From: Halobellus clavatus
Lineage (GTDB): Archaea > Halobacteriota > Halobacteria > Halobacteriales > Haloferacaceae
DNA: 64,000 nt
Direction: 5' to 3'
NCBI RefSeq assembly: GCF_900107195.1
Contig: NZ_FNPB01000001.1
Span: 434,001-498,000 of the forward strand
Shown: piece by piece, positions 51,566 through 59,620 of the stretch
How positions within the stretch are numbered: position 1 is the stretch's first letter
Layout of the letters: every line of letters starts with the position of its first letter
Notes under the pieces: generated by a model
Told to the model about the DNA's origin: nothing
The model's database searches: none
What the model saw: the letters and a program-made list of their open reading frames with translations, nothing else
Translations under genes and position numbers: made by a program

Positions 51566-53125
51566 ATGCACACCACCGCCAGGGTCGATCTTCCGTCGCT
51601 CAGGGAGCTATCGAGTCTCGCCGCCGAGAGCAATCCGAGCGGGGAAGCGTTCGCCGACGGTGTCGACGGACGGTCGATCACGTGGGACGCATTCGACGAG
51701 CGGAGCGCCCGCGCGGCCAACGCGCTTCGCGAGCACGTCGGTCAGGGCGATCGCGTCGCGTTCGTCTGTGAGGGGTCAGTCGATCACGTCACGCTGTGGA
51801 ACGGCGGACTGAAGGCCGGCTGTCTGGTCTCGAACCTCCACGTCCGCTCGTCGCCGGAGACGATGCGCGACTGCATCGATCGGCTCCGCCCGCGCGTGGT
51901 GGTCTTAGACGAGGAGTTCTCCGAGTTCTTCGAAGAGCGCGTCTACGGCGACATCACCACGGACCTCGACGCGGTAATCACCACGGGCGACCCACGCGCC
52001 GACTACGAGACGTCGATCGAATCGGCGCTGGCGGGACAGCCGGCGACCGAGCCGGACGTCCGCTCGCGCGAGGAGGACCTCGTCAGCGTCGTGTGGACGT
52101 CGGGCACGACTGGGCAGCCGAAGGGGTGGTGTCTCTCGAACCGCGCGGCGGTGTTACGCGGGGTGAAACTGATGGGGGCGTTGAACATCAGTCGGACGAC
52201 GCGACGGGTCCAGGTCCTCTCGCCGTCGTTCGCGGCGTGGTTCACCGGGACCGTGCCCGCGATGCTGACGGCATCGGCGACGTGCTTCCTCCGCACGTGG
52301 GACCCGGAGACGTATCTGCGCGTCATCGACGAGCGCGAGCAGACGATGGCGACGCTAGTGCCGACGATGTGGCGCGAGGTGCTCGATTTGGACGCGTTCG
52401 GGGCGTACGACCTCGGATCGCTGGAGCGGATCACCGCCGCCGGTGAGCAACTCGATGCGACGACGCTCGAACGCCTGCGGGACCACGTCTGCGAACGCGT
52501 CTACAACGCCTACGCTGCCACGGAGATGATGGTGACGTCGATCTCCGAGCGGGAGATGGACGACGAGCGGATCGGGAGCGTCGGAAAGCCCGCCGTGGGC
52601 ACGCAGGTCAGAATCGTTCCGGAGGGCGGCCCGCCGGACGCCGAACAGCCGCCCGGCGAGGTCGGCGAAGTCATCGTCAAGGGACCGGACTGCCCGCTGT
52701 GGGCGTGGGGTGACACCGAAACGACCGAGGCGGCGTTCGAGGACGGCTGGTGGTACTCCGGCGACCTCGGCTACAAGGACGACGAGGGGTATCTCTTCTT
52801 GGAGGGGCGGAGCGATTTCGTGATCCTCTCGAAGGGGATCAAGATCTCGCCGGTGCCGATCGAGGAGCGACTCGACGCGCATCCCGACGTCGAAGCGTCG
52901 GCGGTCGTCGGGGTGGACGACGAGGAGTACGGCGAGAAGGTGACCGCCGTCGTCCACCGTGGAGATCCGGAACTGACCGCCGCGGAACTCGACGAGTGGT
53001 GCCTCGAGAGCGACGAACTCGCGCGGTACGAGCGACCGCGGGCGTATCACTTCCGCGACGAACCGCTCCCGCGGACGGCCACGAACAAACTGGACCGACA
53101 GGGAGCCCGCTCGACGATCGAGTGA
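51566..53125 (+). CDS. Class I adenylate-forming acyl-CoA ligase, module copy 4
   Basis: A 519-residue ligase. A3 is WTSGTTGQPKGWCLSNR, A5 is NAYAATEMMVTS, A7 is WWYSGDLGYKDDEGYLFLEG, A8 is GRSDFVILSKGIKI, and the C-terminal lysine is in RTATNKLDRQ. The acyl-pocket region SPSFAAWFTGTVPAMLTASA differs from the other copies, hinting at altered substrate preference. It forms the last module of the island; the tRNA-Met gene and mobile element begin about 260 bases downstream. Confidence 0.88.
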   Translation: MHTTARVDLPSLRELSSLAAESNPSGEAFADGVDGRSITWDAFDERSARAANALREHVGQGDRVAFVCEGSVDHVTLWNGGLKAGCLVSNLHVRSSPETMRDCIDRLRPRVVVLDEEFSEFFEERVYGDITTDLDAVITTGDPRADYETSIESALAGQPATEPDVRSREEDLVSVVWTSGTTGQPKGWCLSNRAAVLRGVKLMGALNISRTTRRVQVLSPSFAAWFTGTVPAMLTASATCFLRTWDPETYLRVIDEREQTMATLVPTMWREVLDLDAFGAYDLGSLERITAAGEQLDATTLERLRDHVCERVYNAYAATEMMVTSISEREMDDERIGSVGKPAVGTQVRIVPEGGPPDAEQPPGEVGEVIVKGPDCPLWAWGDTETTEAAFEDGWWYSGDLGYKDDEGYLFLEGRSDFVILSKGIKISPVPIEERLDAHPDVEASAVVGVDDEEYGEKVTAVVHRGDPELTAAELDEWCLESDELARYERPRAYHFRDEPLPRTATNKLDRQGARSTIE

Positions 53126-53386
53126 AGCAGTAGAACCATCATTCAAATATATAGAACAGATTTTTTATCTAAATAATATTTGACTATTCAGTGTAGATCT
53201 CTGTCGATTCAGTGATTTTCTTAGATATTTAGCTGTATTAAAAATAAATTATATGAATCGAGAACTACTAGTTCGAGTAGGATTCACAGCAGTCAGTTGG
53301 GTACTGAGATGACTGTCGGTGCCGTCACATCGTCGGGCGGTCCCAACGGTAACGTCTAAGAGGGAGACAGCGGAACCGTAGTTCAC
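53126..53386. other. AT-rich gap before tRNA-Met
   Basis: A very AT-rich stretch (about 53145-53285) without coding potential. It marks the end of the catabolic island. The last 50 bases should contain the tRNA-Met promoter; I see no strong TATA box, only AACGTCTAAG at about 53351-53360. Confidence 0.45.
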
Positions 53387-53461
53387 GGGCCCTTAGCTCA
53401 GTCTGGTTAGAGCGCTCGGCTCATAACCGAGTGGTCGATGGTTCGAATCCGTCAGGGCCCA
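53387..53461 (+). tRNA. tRNA-Met (anticodon CAT)
   Basis: The acceptor stem GGGCCCT pairs with AGGGCCC, with discriminator A. The anticodon arm CTCGG-CTCATAA-CCGAG gives anticodon CAT. The T arm has GGTTCGAATCC. It is 75 nt, intronless, without encoded CCA. The D arm contains AGTCTGGTTAGAG. The acceptor start is not the initiator type, so this is an elongator-type Met tRNA (a lysidine/agmatidine-type Ile tRNA cannot be excluded). Its 3' end forms the left attachment site of the integrated element. Confidence 0.92.
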
Positions 53462-53463
53462 TC
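53449..53463 (+). repeat. attL: 15-bp direct repeat in the tRNA-Met 3' end
   Basis: CCGTCAGGGCCCATC covers the last bases of the T stem, the acceptor strand, the discriminator and two bases beyond. The identical sequence recurs at 61253-61267 just beyond the integrase gene; flanking bases differ on both sides. This is the standard signature of tRNA-targeted integration that leaves the tRNA intact. Confidence 0.85.
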
Positions 53464-53503
53464 CAGAGAACCCGCGTTTTCGAGCCGTTCAATAAATCGG
53501 TTT

Positions 53504-53531
53504 TACAAGGCTTGTAGACACCAATCTCGGC
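53504..53531 (+). promoter_or_regulatory. Candidate rolling-circle origin: palindrome plus TCTCGGC
   Basis: A perfect odd palindrome TACAAG-G-CTTGTA (53504-53516) is followed 9 bases later by TCTCGGC (53525-53531). TCTC/GGC is the nick sequence reported for a group of haloarchaeal rolling-circle plasmids. Its position in non-coding DNA at the left end of an element that encodes an HUH Rep makes it the best double-strand-origin candidate, though a chance match is possible. Confidence 0.35.
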
Positions 53532-53647
53532 GTTTCAACTACCATCAGATAACCCCCTCTGAGACGAATGTCAACTGTTCGCCTGTTGGGGGCCTCCGCC
53601 GTGGAGCAAACTCGCGAGCCGATTCGCCGTCTGTCGCGCGCCGGTCG

Positions 53648-53657
53648 GGAGGTGATC
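53648..53657 (+). promoter_or_regulatory. Perfect Shine-Dalgarno sequence
   Basis: GGAGGTGATC is fully complementary to the archaeal 16S rRNA 3' end and lies four bases before the GTG at 53662, fixing that unusual start. Most host genes here are leaderless, so this strong site is a distinctive property of the element. Confidence 0.6.
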
Positions 53658-53661
53658 CGAC

Positions 53662-53997
53662 GTGAGCTCCACTCTCGGAGAATACACTGTTGGAGAACCG
53701 AACAGTGGTCACCTTCAGCTCGCCGTCTCTGCGGCACCCTTCGAGTACCTTGAACTGGAACACAAGGATGGAATCAAAGCACTGGACTTCCAAGGAGATG
53801 TTCTAGTTGTTCCTGCATCTCACCAGTCGTCAGCTACGATTCTTGCTGAATACAGTGTCTATGATTCCGGTGGTATCCTCCAAACGAAGCTCTTTACTCC
53901 CGCTTTAGAGCCTCTAAACGTAAGTCCCGGTGACAAAGTAGAGGCTGTCGAACGCCCGGTCGGGTTCCTTCTCACTACCAAAGGTGATGAGCCGTGA
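53662..53997 (+). CDS. Element-encoded small protein of unknown function
   Basis: A 111-residue protein from a GTG start with a perfect Shine-Dalgarno. It appears all-beta: HLQLAVSAAPFEYLELEHKD, LDFQGDVLVVPAS, ATILAEYSVYDSGG, then VSPGDKVEAVERPVGFLL. No cysteines or membrane segments. The next gene starts at a GTG overlapping its stop, so the two are coupled. I do not recognise the family. A beta-rich DNA-binding or capsid-like fold are both open possibilities. Confidence 0.65.
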   Translation: MSSTLGEYTVGEPNSGHLQLAVSAAPFEYLELEHKDGIKALDFQGDVLVVPASHQSSATILAEYSVYDSGGILQTKLFTPALEPLNVSPGDKVEAVERPVGFLLTTKGDEP

Positions 53998-54518
53998 ACT
54001 CCAACAGCATCGCTCAAAATCTACAAGATCGGGTTGTCAAACCGGGCAACGCGATAGTCCCTAATCTGGATAACTGGGTTCACTACTTCTGTACCCAGTG
54101 CTCCCACGGCTGTGCAAATCACAAGGATTCGGCAGCAGCACAGTTCCGACAGTGCTGGTCGTGTCTTGCGATGCCTTCTCTTGACGAGCACATCGGACGC
54201 TTTCGGTTTCTGTTCGGCGTCGAACCTGCCTGTCGATCGTGGTATCATCCGATCGAGGAGTTCGATTTCGTCGGCCGATACCGTGAGCGCGGACCTCACC
54301 CGATCTGGCTGATGGCTCAACAACTCGAACGCCGCGACACTACCCACCCGTCTCCCGACTCCTCGGATGGTGGTGTGAAATCCACCGCAAGCGGCGGAGG
54401 ACCCCCTCACATGGGGGTCCGGAGGCGCGCACGCCGCCGACCGGAGGGCGGCGGCAAACGAGATGCGGTGCGGCGCGGTGCCGTTGCTGTCGACGCCTCG
54501 GAGTCATCCAGTGACTAA
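53994..54518 (+). CDS. Element-encoded cysteine-rich protein with abnormal C-terminus
   Basis: A 174-residue frame starting at a GTG overlapping the previous stop. Residues 1-115 look genuine: WVHYFCTQCSHGC plus FRQCWSCLAMPS give a likely zinc site, then EHIGRFRFLFGVEPACRSWY. After about residue 120 the translation becomes Gly/Arg-rich and basic, unlike any neighbour, and coincides with three consecutive DNA hairpins (54369-54453). The natural C-terminus may have been lost by insertion or frameshift. Function unknown; zinc-dependent nucleic-acid binding is plausible. Confidence 0.55.
   Translation: MNSNSIAQNLQDRVVKPGNAIVPNLDNWVHYFCTQCSHGCANHKDSAAAQFRQCWSCLAMPSLDEHIGRFRFLFGVEPACRSWYHPIEEFDFVGRYRERGPHPIWLMAQQLERRDTTHPSPDSSDGGVKSTASGGGPPHMGVRRRARRRPEGGGKRDAVRRGAVAVDASESSSD
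54369..54453. other. Cluster of consecutive stem-loops upstream of rep
   Basis: Three perfect hairpins in 85 bases: GGTGG/CCACC (54369-54373 with 54382-54386, 8-nt loop), GGACCCCC/GGGGGTCC (54399-54406 with 54413-54420, 6-nt loop) and CGCCGCC/GGCGGCG (54432-54438 with 54447-54453, 8-nt loop). The density suggests a single-strand origin, a structured RNA or an attenuator before the rep gene at 54576. Confidence 0.5.
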
Positions 54519-54575
54519 TTCGACTGGTCCGGTATCGGATCAGTCGCACGCCCTTCGTGAGTCGCTACTACACTG

Positions 54576-56615
54576 ATGAGTACCGCTGGCTCCATCTCCG
54601 ACGGATGTAACACATCTTCCCTCAGGGACTACCTTCTCGAAGAGTTGGAGTCAGAGGGCTTGCTCGGCCGTGGCCAACTACTCGACGGATCATACACTGA
54701 TCGCGACGAGGACCGCGCACGTCTTCTCCAATTGGTTGCAGAACATCCAGAGGGCATCATACGCTCTCGTCTTGTTCACGTCGGCCTATATGGAGTCAGA
54801 CTCTACGGGACGGATCCCTGGCGAAACACGGTCGGTTTCGCTGATCTCGACTGGTACAACGCGGAAGAGCGTCACGACGCTGCGCTCGATAAGATCTCAG
54901 AGAAAACTTCGACCGTCGATCAGCTCGACGGCAGTGATTCGGAGTATCAGTTTACATATAGATTCACGAAAGCCGCTGAAGAGGCCGGTTTCGTACGTCT
55001 CGAATCCTCTGGCTCGACAACTACCGTCCACCCGACACTGCGGCTTCTTGACTTGATTTCGTCAGGCATTAGTGAAACAGAGAGCCCGGACGATGGGACC
55101 ATCTCGGATCGGGCTTTCGTCCGTAGAATGCTGTCTGCCGTGGATTCGCACCTTTCAGACGCTCAGAAGTCGGCCTCCGCCGAGGGACTTCTTCGTTACA
55201 TTCGGCGCATCGACGATTACCGACTGGCCTTTGATGTTCACGTTCGCTCCCGGAAAGGAACCGAGACGCGCCGGATGACCAAGGAGTACAAAACGCGGTT
55301 CAACTCCGAGGATCGGCACGGCCGATCGTTCGCTCGCCTCCAGGATGCGCTGGACGCACGCGCTGAGCCGGGCGCTACGGCGGCCTTCACGACGCTCACA
55401 ACGGATCCTAAACGGCACGACTCCCTGCTCGATTCGATACAGAACATCAATCCGAACTTCCACCGGCTTCAACAGTACCTCTCGTCGGATCCGTCGACAA
55501 AAGACGACACGCGAGAATCGAGCGTTTCTGGCTGGCGTCCGGATTTAGATAGCGAGGTCACCGGTCGACCCCGTGAAACGCTCGACTATCTGAAGGTCCT
55601 CGAATTCGCTTCTGGCGGTCTGCCCCACCTGCATACGCTCTATTTCGACCCTCCACGGCGTGAATCCGACAGGATGCCGTGGCTGATCGACAAAGGAGAG
55701 CTGTCGAAGAAGTGGTCCGACTACGACCAGGGCTCGGTCGTCGACGTTCGCCCGCTCGTGTTCCGCGACGATCTCCGCCCAGCTGGTGATCCGGACGATC
55801 CCGACGACGGTCTCCTGGATCTGGTACCCTTCGTTGGATCCTCGCTCGACGACCTCGGAGCATCGACCTTCGTCCAAGAGTGTACCGAGGATACGATTCT
55901 CAACTGGTACCGGCGAGAGCACGATCTCAACGGCGTGCGGTTCAATTCTTCTGAGGGATGGGTCGACTGGTACCGATACGGAGAGAACGATCTCTCCCGC
56001 GAAGAGGCCGCCGAACGCGCCGGACAGCACGATCTCGTAGATATGGAAGGCGATGATGAGATTATCTTTCAGAAGACGGCCGGTTCCTATCTCGGAAAGT
56101 ACTTGAGCGCAACATATGGGGCGCTCTCTAACGTTGCTGAGTCCTTTGAGGACCGGAAGACGCTCACTTCTGGAGAAGACGACTCGAAAGAGGCCGTCTG
56201 GAAACTGGCGCTCTACTGGGCGACCGACAAGCAGTTCTGGTCGACCTCTCGAGATATTGAGCGAGCGATTGACCCTGAGGAGGCCGAACTAGAAGGTGGG
56301 CCTCGGGAAGCCGCTGAGTGGGCTTCGCAGGATACAATTCTCGAACTCTCTCGTGAATACGCTGAGACGTGGGTTCACGAGCCCGATCTCAACGAACTCA
56401 CCGAATCTGGTCGGGCGCAGTCAACGCTTCGGGAAGTGCATACAGATTACTGGGTGTCTGTTGACTATCTTGGTGCATATTCATACTGGGATATGCCAGT
56501 GAACACTTCGGCTTCCTTTTCTCTTAAGAATATGGAAATCTGTAACAACTCCTCGGAGATTATATCACTTTCTGGAGATTCTGATCGACCACCCCCCACT
56601 ATGATCAACAATTGA
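54576..56615 (+). CDS. HUH-type rolling-circle replication initiator (Rep)
   Basis: A 679-residue protein with ordered Rep motifs: motif 1 FTTLTTDP (271-278), the HUH motif 2 in GGLPHLHTLYFD (H351 and H353), and motif 3 YLGKYLSATYG with Y505 and Y509 around K508. The long N-terminal region (1-250) may bind origin DNA. It would nick the double-strand origin and stay covalently attached. Similar large HUH Reps occur in haloarchaeal plasmids and pleolipovirus-like proviruses. The last ~40 codons (from about 56500) are AT-rich and Ser/Asn-rich, unlike the rest, which suggests the end of the gene was replaced when the adjacent AT-rich cargo arrived. Confidence 0.82.
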   Translation: MSTAGSISDGCNTSSLRDYLLEELESEGLLGRGQLLDGSYTDRDEDRARLLQLVAEHPEGIIRSRLVHVGLYGVRLYGTDPWRNTVGFADLDWYNAEERHDAALDKISEKTSTVDQLDGSDSEYQFTYRFTKAAEEAGFVRLESSGSTTTVHPTLRLLDLISSGISETESPDDGTISDRAFVRRMLSAVDSHLSDAQKSASAEGLLRYIRRIDDYRLAFDVHVRSRKGTETRRMTKEYKTRFNSEDRHGRSFARLQDALDARAEPGATAAFTTLTTDPKRHDSLLDSIQNINPNFHRLQQYLSSDPSTKDDTRESSVSGWRPDLDSEVTGRPRETLDYLKVLEFASGGLPHLHTLYFDPPRRESDRMPWLIDKGELSKKWSDYDQGSVVDVRPLVFRDDLRPAGDPDDPDDGLLDLVPFVGSSLDDLGASTFVQECTEDTILNWYRREHDLNGVRFNSSEGWVDWYRYGENDLSREEAAERAGQHDLVDMEGDDEIIFQKTAGSYLGKYLSATYGALSNVAESFEDRKTLTSGEDDSKEAVWKLALYWATDKQFWSTSRDIERAIDPEEAELEGGPREAAEWASQDTILELSREYAETWVHEPDLNELTESGRAQSTLREVHTDYWVSVDYLGAYSYWDMPVNTSASFSLKNMEICNNSSEIISLSGDSDRPPPTMINN

Positions 56616-56650
56616 TCATCTAGATCAGAACAGCAGCCTGCAAGCCTTCC

Positions 56651-59164
56651 TTAGTCTATTATTTCCGCAAATTCACTATTATTCTCTAATTCGCTGAATT
56701 CGTCAGATTCCCTAATACTTTTCTTGACGTTTTCTTTATTTTCTACTTGTAGCATTTTCCTTATACAATCCAAACACTCCTCCTCATTGCCTGCTTCAAG
56801 TTCACAAACCGCCCAATCCTGATAAAGACCACCAAGTCTAGTATGTGAGATATTGCTTCGGTATATTTTCACGGCCCGAACATAATTCTCTCTTACCTTT
56901 TCTACTTGTGCAAAGATGTGATGCGCTTGGTTTTCCCATTCATCTATTTCTGGATAATCGACGTCGTTTGAGTCATCTTTTATTGTGCTAATTCTTTCTT
57001 TCATTTGATAAGCAACACTACTTGCCTTTTCAGGATTATTTTGTTTGATATGTGCATCTGCGATATGATACATAACGTGTAGATTATCTTCATCAACTTC
57101 TTTTCCTTTCATTCCGAATTCAATAGCCTCATCATACATCTCATTGTTTGCAAGCATATGACAGGACGCAGCCCATATATCTGGACTACTCCTGTCAAAC
57201 GAAGTGGCTTGTCTAAGAGATTCGATAGCATCTTGATGTCTTTCAGTATCAAATAAAATCTGACTTTGTAGCAGATACGCGTCTGTATAATTTGGACGCA
57301 TTTCGATAACTCTTCGTACAGTTTCTAAACTCTTCTCAACAGAATCCTTATAATACTCAAATTCTGCTTTTAACTCCCACGCTTCTGGAAGATCTTCATT
57401 TCGGTTAATTACTTCATCCACGATATCGAGCGCTTCATCGTACTGGTGATTTTGCGCTAATTCAACGGCGTTTGATAATAATGTAGAATCGCCAGGAGTC
57501 ACCAGATTGTAACCGAATTTGTTGAGATCATTCGATATTTCTTCAACTTTCTCCAATAGTCTGGTCTCTTGTTCATCATTCTGAGAGTGTACAAAAAGTA
57601 GGAGACCACTATCTAACCATTCAACGTTACATCTTATATCAGTTATTTTATTATTGTGTGAATGCGATTGGTGTGATATAGAACTCTTTTCATACTGACC
57701 ACGATGATCTCTGACAGAAACATATAGTTCGCTTAGTACATTGTCCCGTTCATCCCGTGCTGCTTCGCTATTTTCTGTATATGATAAGCTATATGAAGTA
57801 TATTCAGAAGAGTCTGGGGATAGTGAGTAGATATACTGGTCGTCCGCGAAGGAAGTTAATAATGAGTCAAGCTGATAAGCAATATTTGCTAGCAGCGCTG
57901 ATTTACTATCTAATGATGTCCCTCCAAGCTGCTCAAGAGTCCCTGTTGAGTATGCGAGATATTTTGTATAGGCCATTTCGTAAATTCCACCGGAAAAAGA
58001 AATACTACTATCTTCGTTTTCCTCCAAGATCCCCTTACTAATCAACGAGTCGAGAGTTGCATCCAGTACATCCGAGACATCATCAAAGCTTTTTGATCGG
58101 TATTTTTTAAAGTTCGATAGGATATGATAATTAACAAGCCAATCGCGATGGATACTAGGGCACTCAATTGAGGAGATGACTAGCTTCAGTTCACGATCAT
58201 CCAGACTAGATATTTCATCACATAAACCACCGTAAACTGAACGTCTCCAAGTATCCATTTGTTCGATTACCGTATCGATTACTTCAGGAGTTAACTTTAT
58301 TTCATCATAGTCGTTACTTCTATACCTTCTATACATATAGTCGGCTATGAGATTAATTTCATAGGGTCGTCCCTCAGTCAATTGATGAATTTCCCTCACT
58401 GTCTGGTCTGAGATTAGATCAGATTCTTCTGGAGGAAGCGGCTTAATCAAGCAGGCTTTTGTTTCTTCAAGCGATTCAAACGGTTCCAATTCTACTTTTG
58501 TAAACATCCGAGCAACAGGAGAAAAGGCATCAGTAATATTTGAAAATGTATCTTCAGTACCAACAAGTACTAGATTATAACCTTCAATATCTCCAAATAT
58601 GTTTTTAAGCCTCTGAAGAACTACCTCGTTTGTTGATAGATGTTGAGCGTTATCGACTATAATCGCGATTGAGGATTCTTGTGCTTCCCTAATGAGTTCT
58701 TGTAGTGTCCCTCGAACAATACCTTCAGAAACGTTCTGCTCAGCAGAATCATTACTATCTGGACTAAGATATACCCTTACAAAGTTTAAGTCGAGCTCAA
58801 CTTGATCAGTCTTCCCTGCTAATTTTTGAATATACCCTTCTCTAGTCGATCCACCAATTGCCTTCGTTACCTCGTCAATTAATTCTTTAAATAAGGAAAC
58901 TTCATCTGAAGCATTCGCTTTATTGAGTCTAACAAAGACCGGAAGAATATTCATATCCTTACATTTCTTCTCTACCATATTCCCTAGACTAGTTTTACCA
59001 GATCCTTCTGCCCCCGTGATACCGATATTCCTGAATTGGGGTCGGTCGGTAAGTGCTTGACCTAGTTCATACTCAATCTTTTCAAGTTCATTGTCTCTGC
59101 CCACAAAATATTCTGGATTTCGCACAGAATCCTGGTGGTTATAGGGATTTCCCACTCTATTCAT
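56651..59164 (-). CDS. AAA+/STAND-like NTPase with winged helix and TPRs, candidate defence gene
   Basis: An 837-residue AT-rich gene. The N-terminus YFVGRDNELEKIEYEL (19-34) precedes a P-loop GAEGSGKTS (51-59), Walker B IAIIVDNAQHL (167-177, with Asn where Glu is usual), sensor 1 NLVLVGTEDTF (197-207) and a GRPYEINLIA sensor-2 region (265-274). A winged-helix-like segment (about 345-405) and a long linker follow. At least five tetratricopeptide repeats (about 560-800) end the protein. This AAA+/wHTH/TPR order is that of STAND NTPases such as antiviral Avs-like or signalling proteins. No nuclease or TIR effector is recognisable. It could alternatively regulate the element. Confidence 0.7.
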   Translation of the reverse strand: MNRVGNPYNHQDSVRNPEYFVGRDNELEKIEYELGQALTDRPQFRNIGITGAEGSGKTSLGNMVEKKCKDMNILPVFVRLNKANASDEVSLFKELIDEVTKAIGGSTREGYIQKLAGKTDQVELDLNFVRVYLSPDSNDSAEQNVSEGIVRGTLQELIREAQESSIAIIVDNAQHLSTNEVVLQRLKNIFGDIEGYNLVLVGTEDTFSNITDAFSPVARMFTKVELEPFESLEETKACLIKPLPPEESDLISDQTVREIHQLTEGRPYEINLIADYMYRRYRSNDYDEIKLTPEVIDTVIEQMDTWRRSVYGGLCDEISSLDDRELKLVISSIECPSIHRDWLVNYHILSNFKKYRSKSFDDVSDVLDATLDSLISKGILEENEDSSISFSGGIYEMAYTKYLAYSTGTLEQLGGTSLDSKSALLANIAYQLDSLLTSFADDQYIYSLSPDSSEYTSYSLSYTENSEAARDERDNVLSELYVSVRDHRGQYEKSSISHQSHSHNNKITDIRCNVEWLDSGLLLFVHSQNDEQETRLLEKVEEISNDLNKFGYNLVTPGDSTLLSNAVELAQNHQYDEALDIVDEVINRNEDLPEAWELKAEFEYYKDSVEKSLETVRRVIEMRPNYTDAYLLQSQILFDTERHQDAIESLRQATSFDRSSPDIWAASCHMLANNEMYDEAIEFGMKGKEVDEDNLHVMYHIADAHIKQNNPEKASSVAYQMKERISTIKDDSNDVDYPEIDEWENQAHHIFAQVEKVRENYVRAVKIYRSNISHTRLGGLYQDWAVCELEAGNEEECLDCIRKMLQVENKENVKKSIRESDEFSELENNSEFAEIID

Positions 59165-59229
59165 ATCAAACAGGTGTCTCGATACCCGTAAAAACCCTAT
59201 TATTGAAAATCTTATATAATTAATAAAAA

Positions 59230-59463
59230 TTATGTGGAAATGGTTTTATTACCATCCTCCGTTATTTTGTACTTTCCTCGATCCACTTTTTTAACTAAAC
59301 CACCTGCTTGCAGTGAACTCAATCGCTGATTGACTCCCGTTCTAGATCGGTCGATGTTTTCAGCGATTAGACTAGGAGTTAAGACCAAACCCTTAGATAG
59401 AACTTCCAAGATATCGCGATCTAATTCGGTTAGCCACTCAGGATCCCCGCTTTCAGATGCCAT
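59230..59463 (-). CDS. PhiH1-like winged-helix repressor
   Basis: A 77-residue winged helix: WLTELDRDILEVLSKGLVLT, PSLIAENIDRSRTGVNQRLS, SLQAGGLVKKVDRGKYKIT. This is the layout of small haloarchaeal virus repressors of the phiH1 type. It lies upstream of the NTPase gene on the same strand and divergent from the zinc-ribbon/integrase genes. The divergent gap contains two CTAATTAG sites, likely its operators, so it probably keeps the integrase genes silent and controls its own strand. Confidence 0.82.
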   Translation of the reverse strand: MASESGDPEWLTELDRDILEVLSKGLVLTPSLIAENIDRSRTGVNQRLSSLQAGGLVKKVDRGKYKITEDGNKTIST

Positions 59464-59509
59464 TAATGTTAAACTATTTCACGTCCGGAAAGACGTTTCT
59501 CCCTGATGT

Positions 59510-59534
59510 GTTCTAATTAGGTCGTTCTAATTAG
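59510..59534. promoter_or_regulatory. Paired CTAATTAG operators
   Basis: GTTCTAATTAG occurs at 59510-59520 or its near copy at 59524-59534, 14 bp apart; each contains the perfect palindrome CTAATTAG. A degenerate third TTCTAAGTGG starts near 59556. They lie 47-71 bases upstream of the repressor start, in the divergent control region. Confidence 0.55.
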
Positions 59535-59620
59535 TACGAAGATTTAACACACTTCGTGCGAAACGTTCTAAGTGGAGCCACAGAGTTGGCTACTGAAGAT
59601 TTGTCGGGCGGTGTGATGAG

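Noticed and set aside
20814-53125. Secondary-metabolite (NRPS-like) cluster because of several adenylating enzymes
   Set aside because: The ligases are free-standing with no carrier-protein, condensation or ketosynthase domains nearby; catabolic enzymes and an importer dominate.
53568-53753. 61-codon frame at the element left end
   Set aside because: It overlaps the better-supported GTG gene with a perfect Shine-Dalgarno; the Arg-rich translation looks incidental, though a small peptide is not excluded.
57757-58041. 94-codon plus-strand frame inside the NTPase gene
   Set aside because: Antisense to the long AT-rich NTPase; Tyr/Leu-rich shadow.
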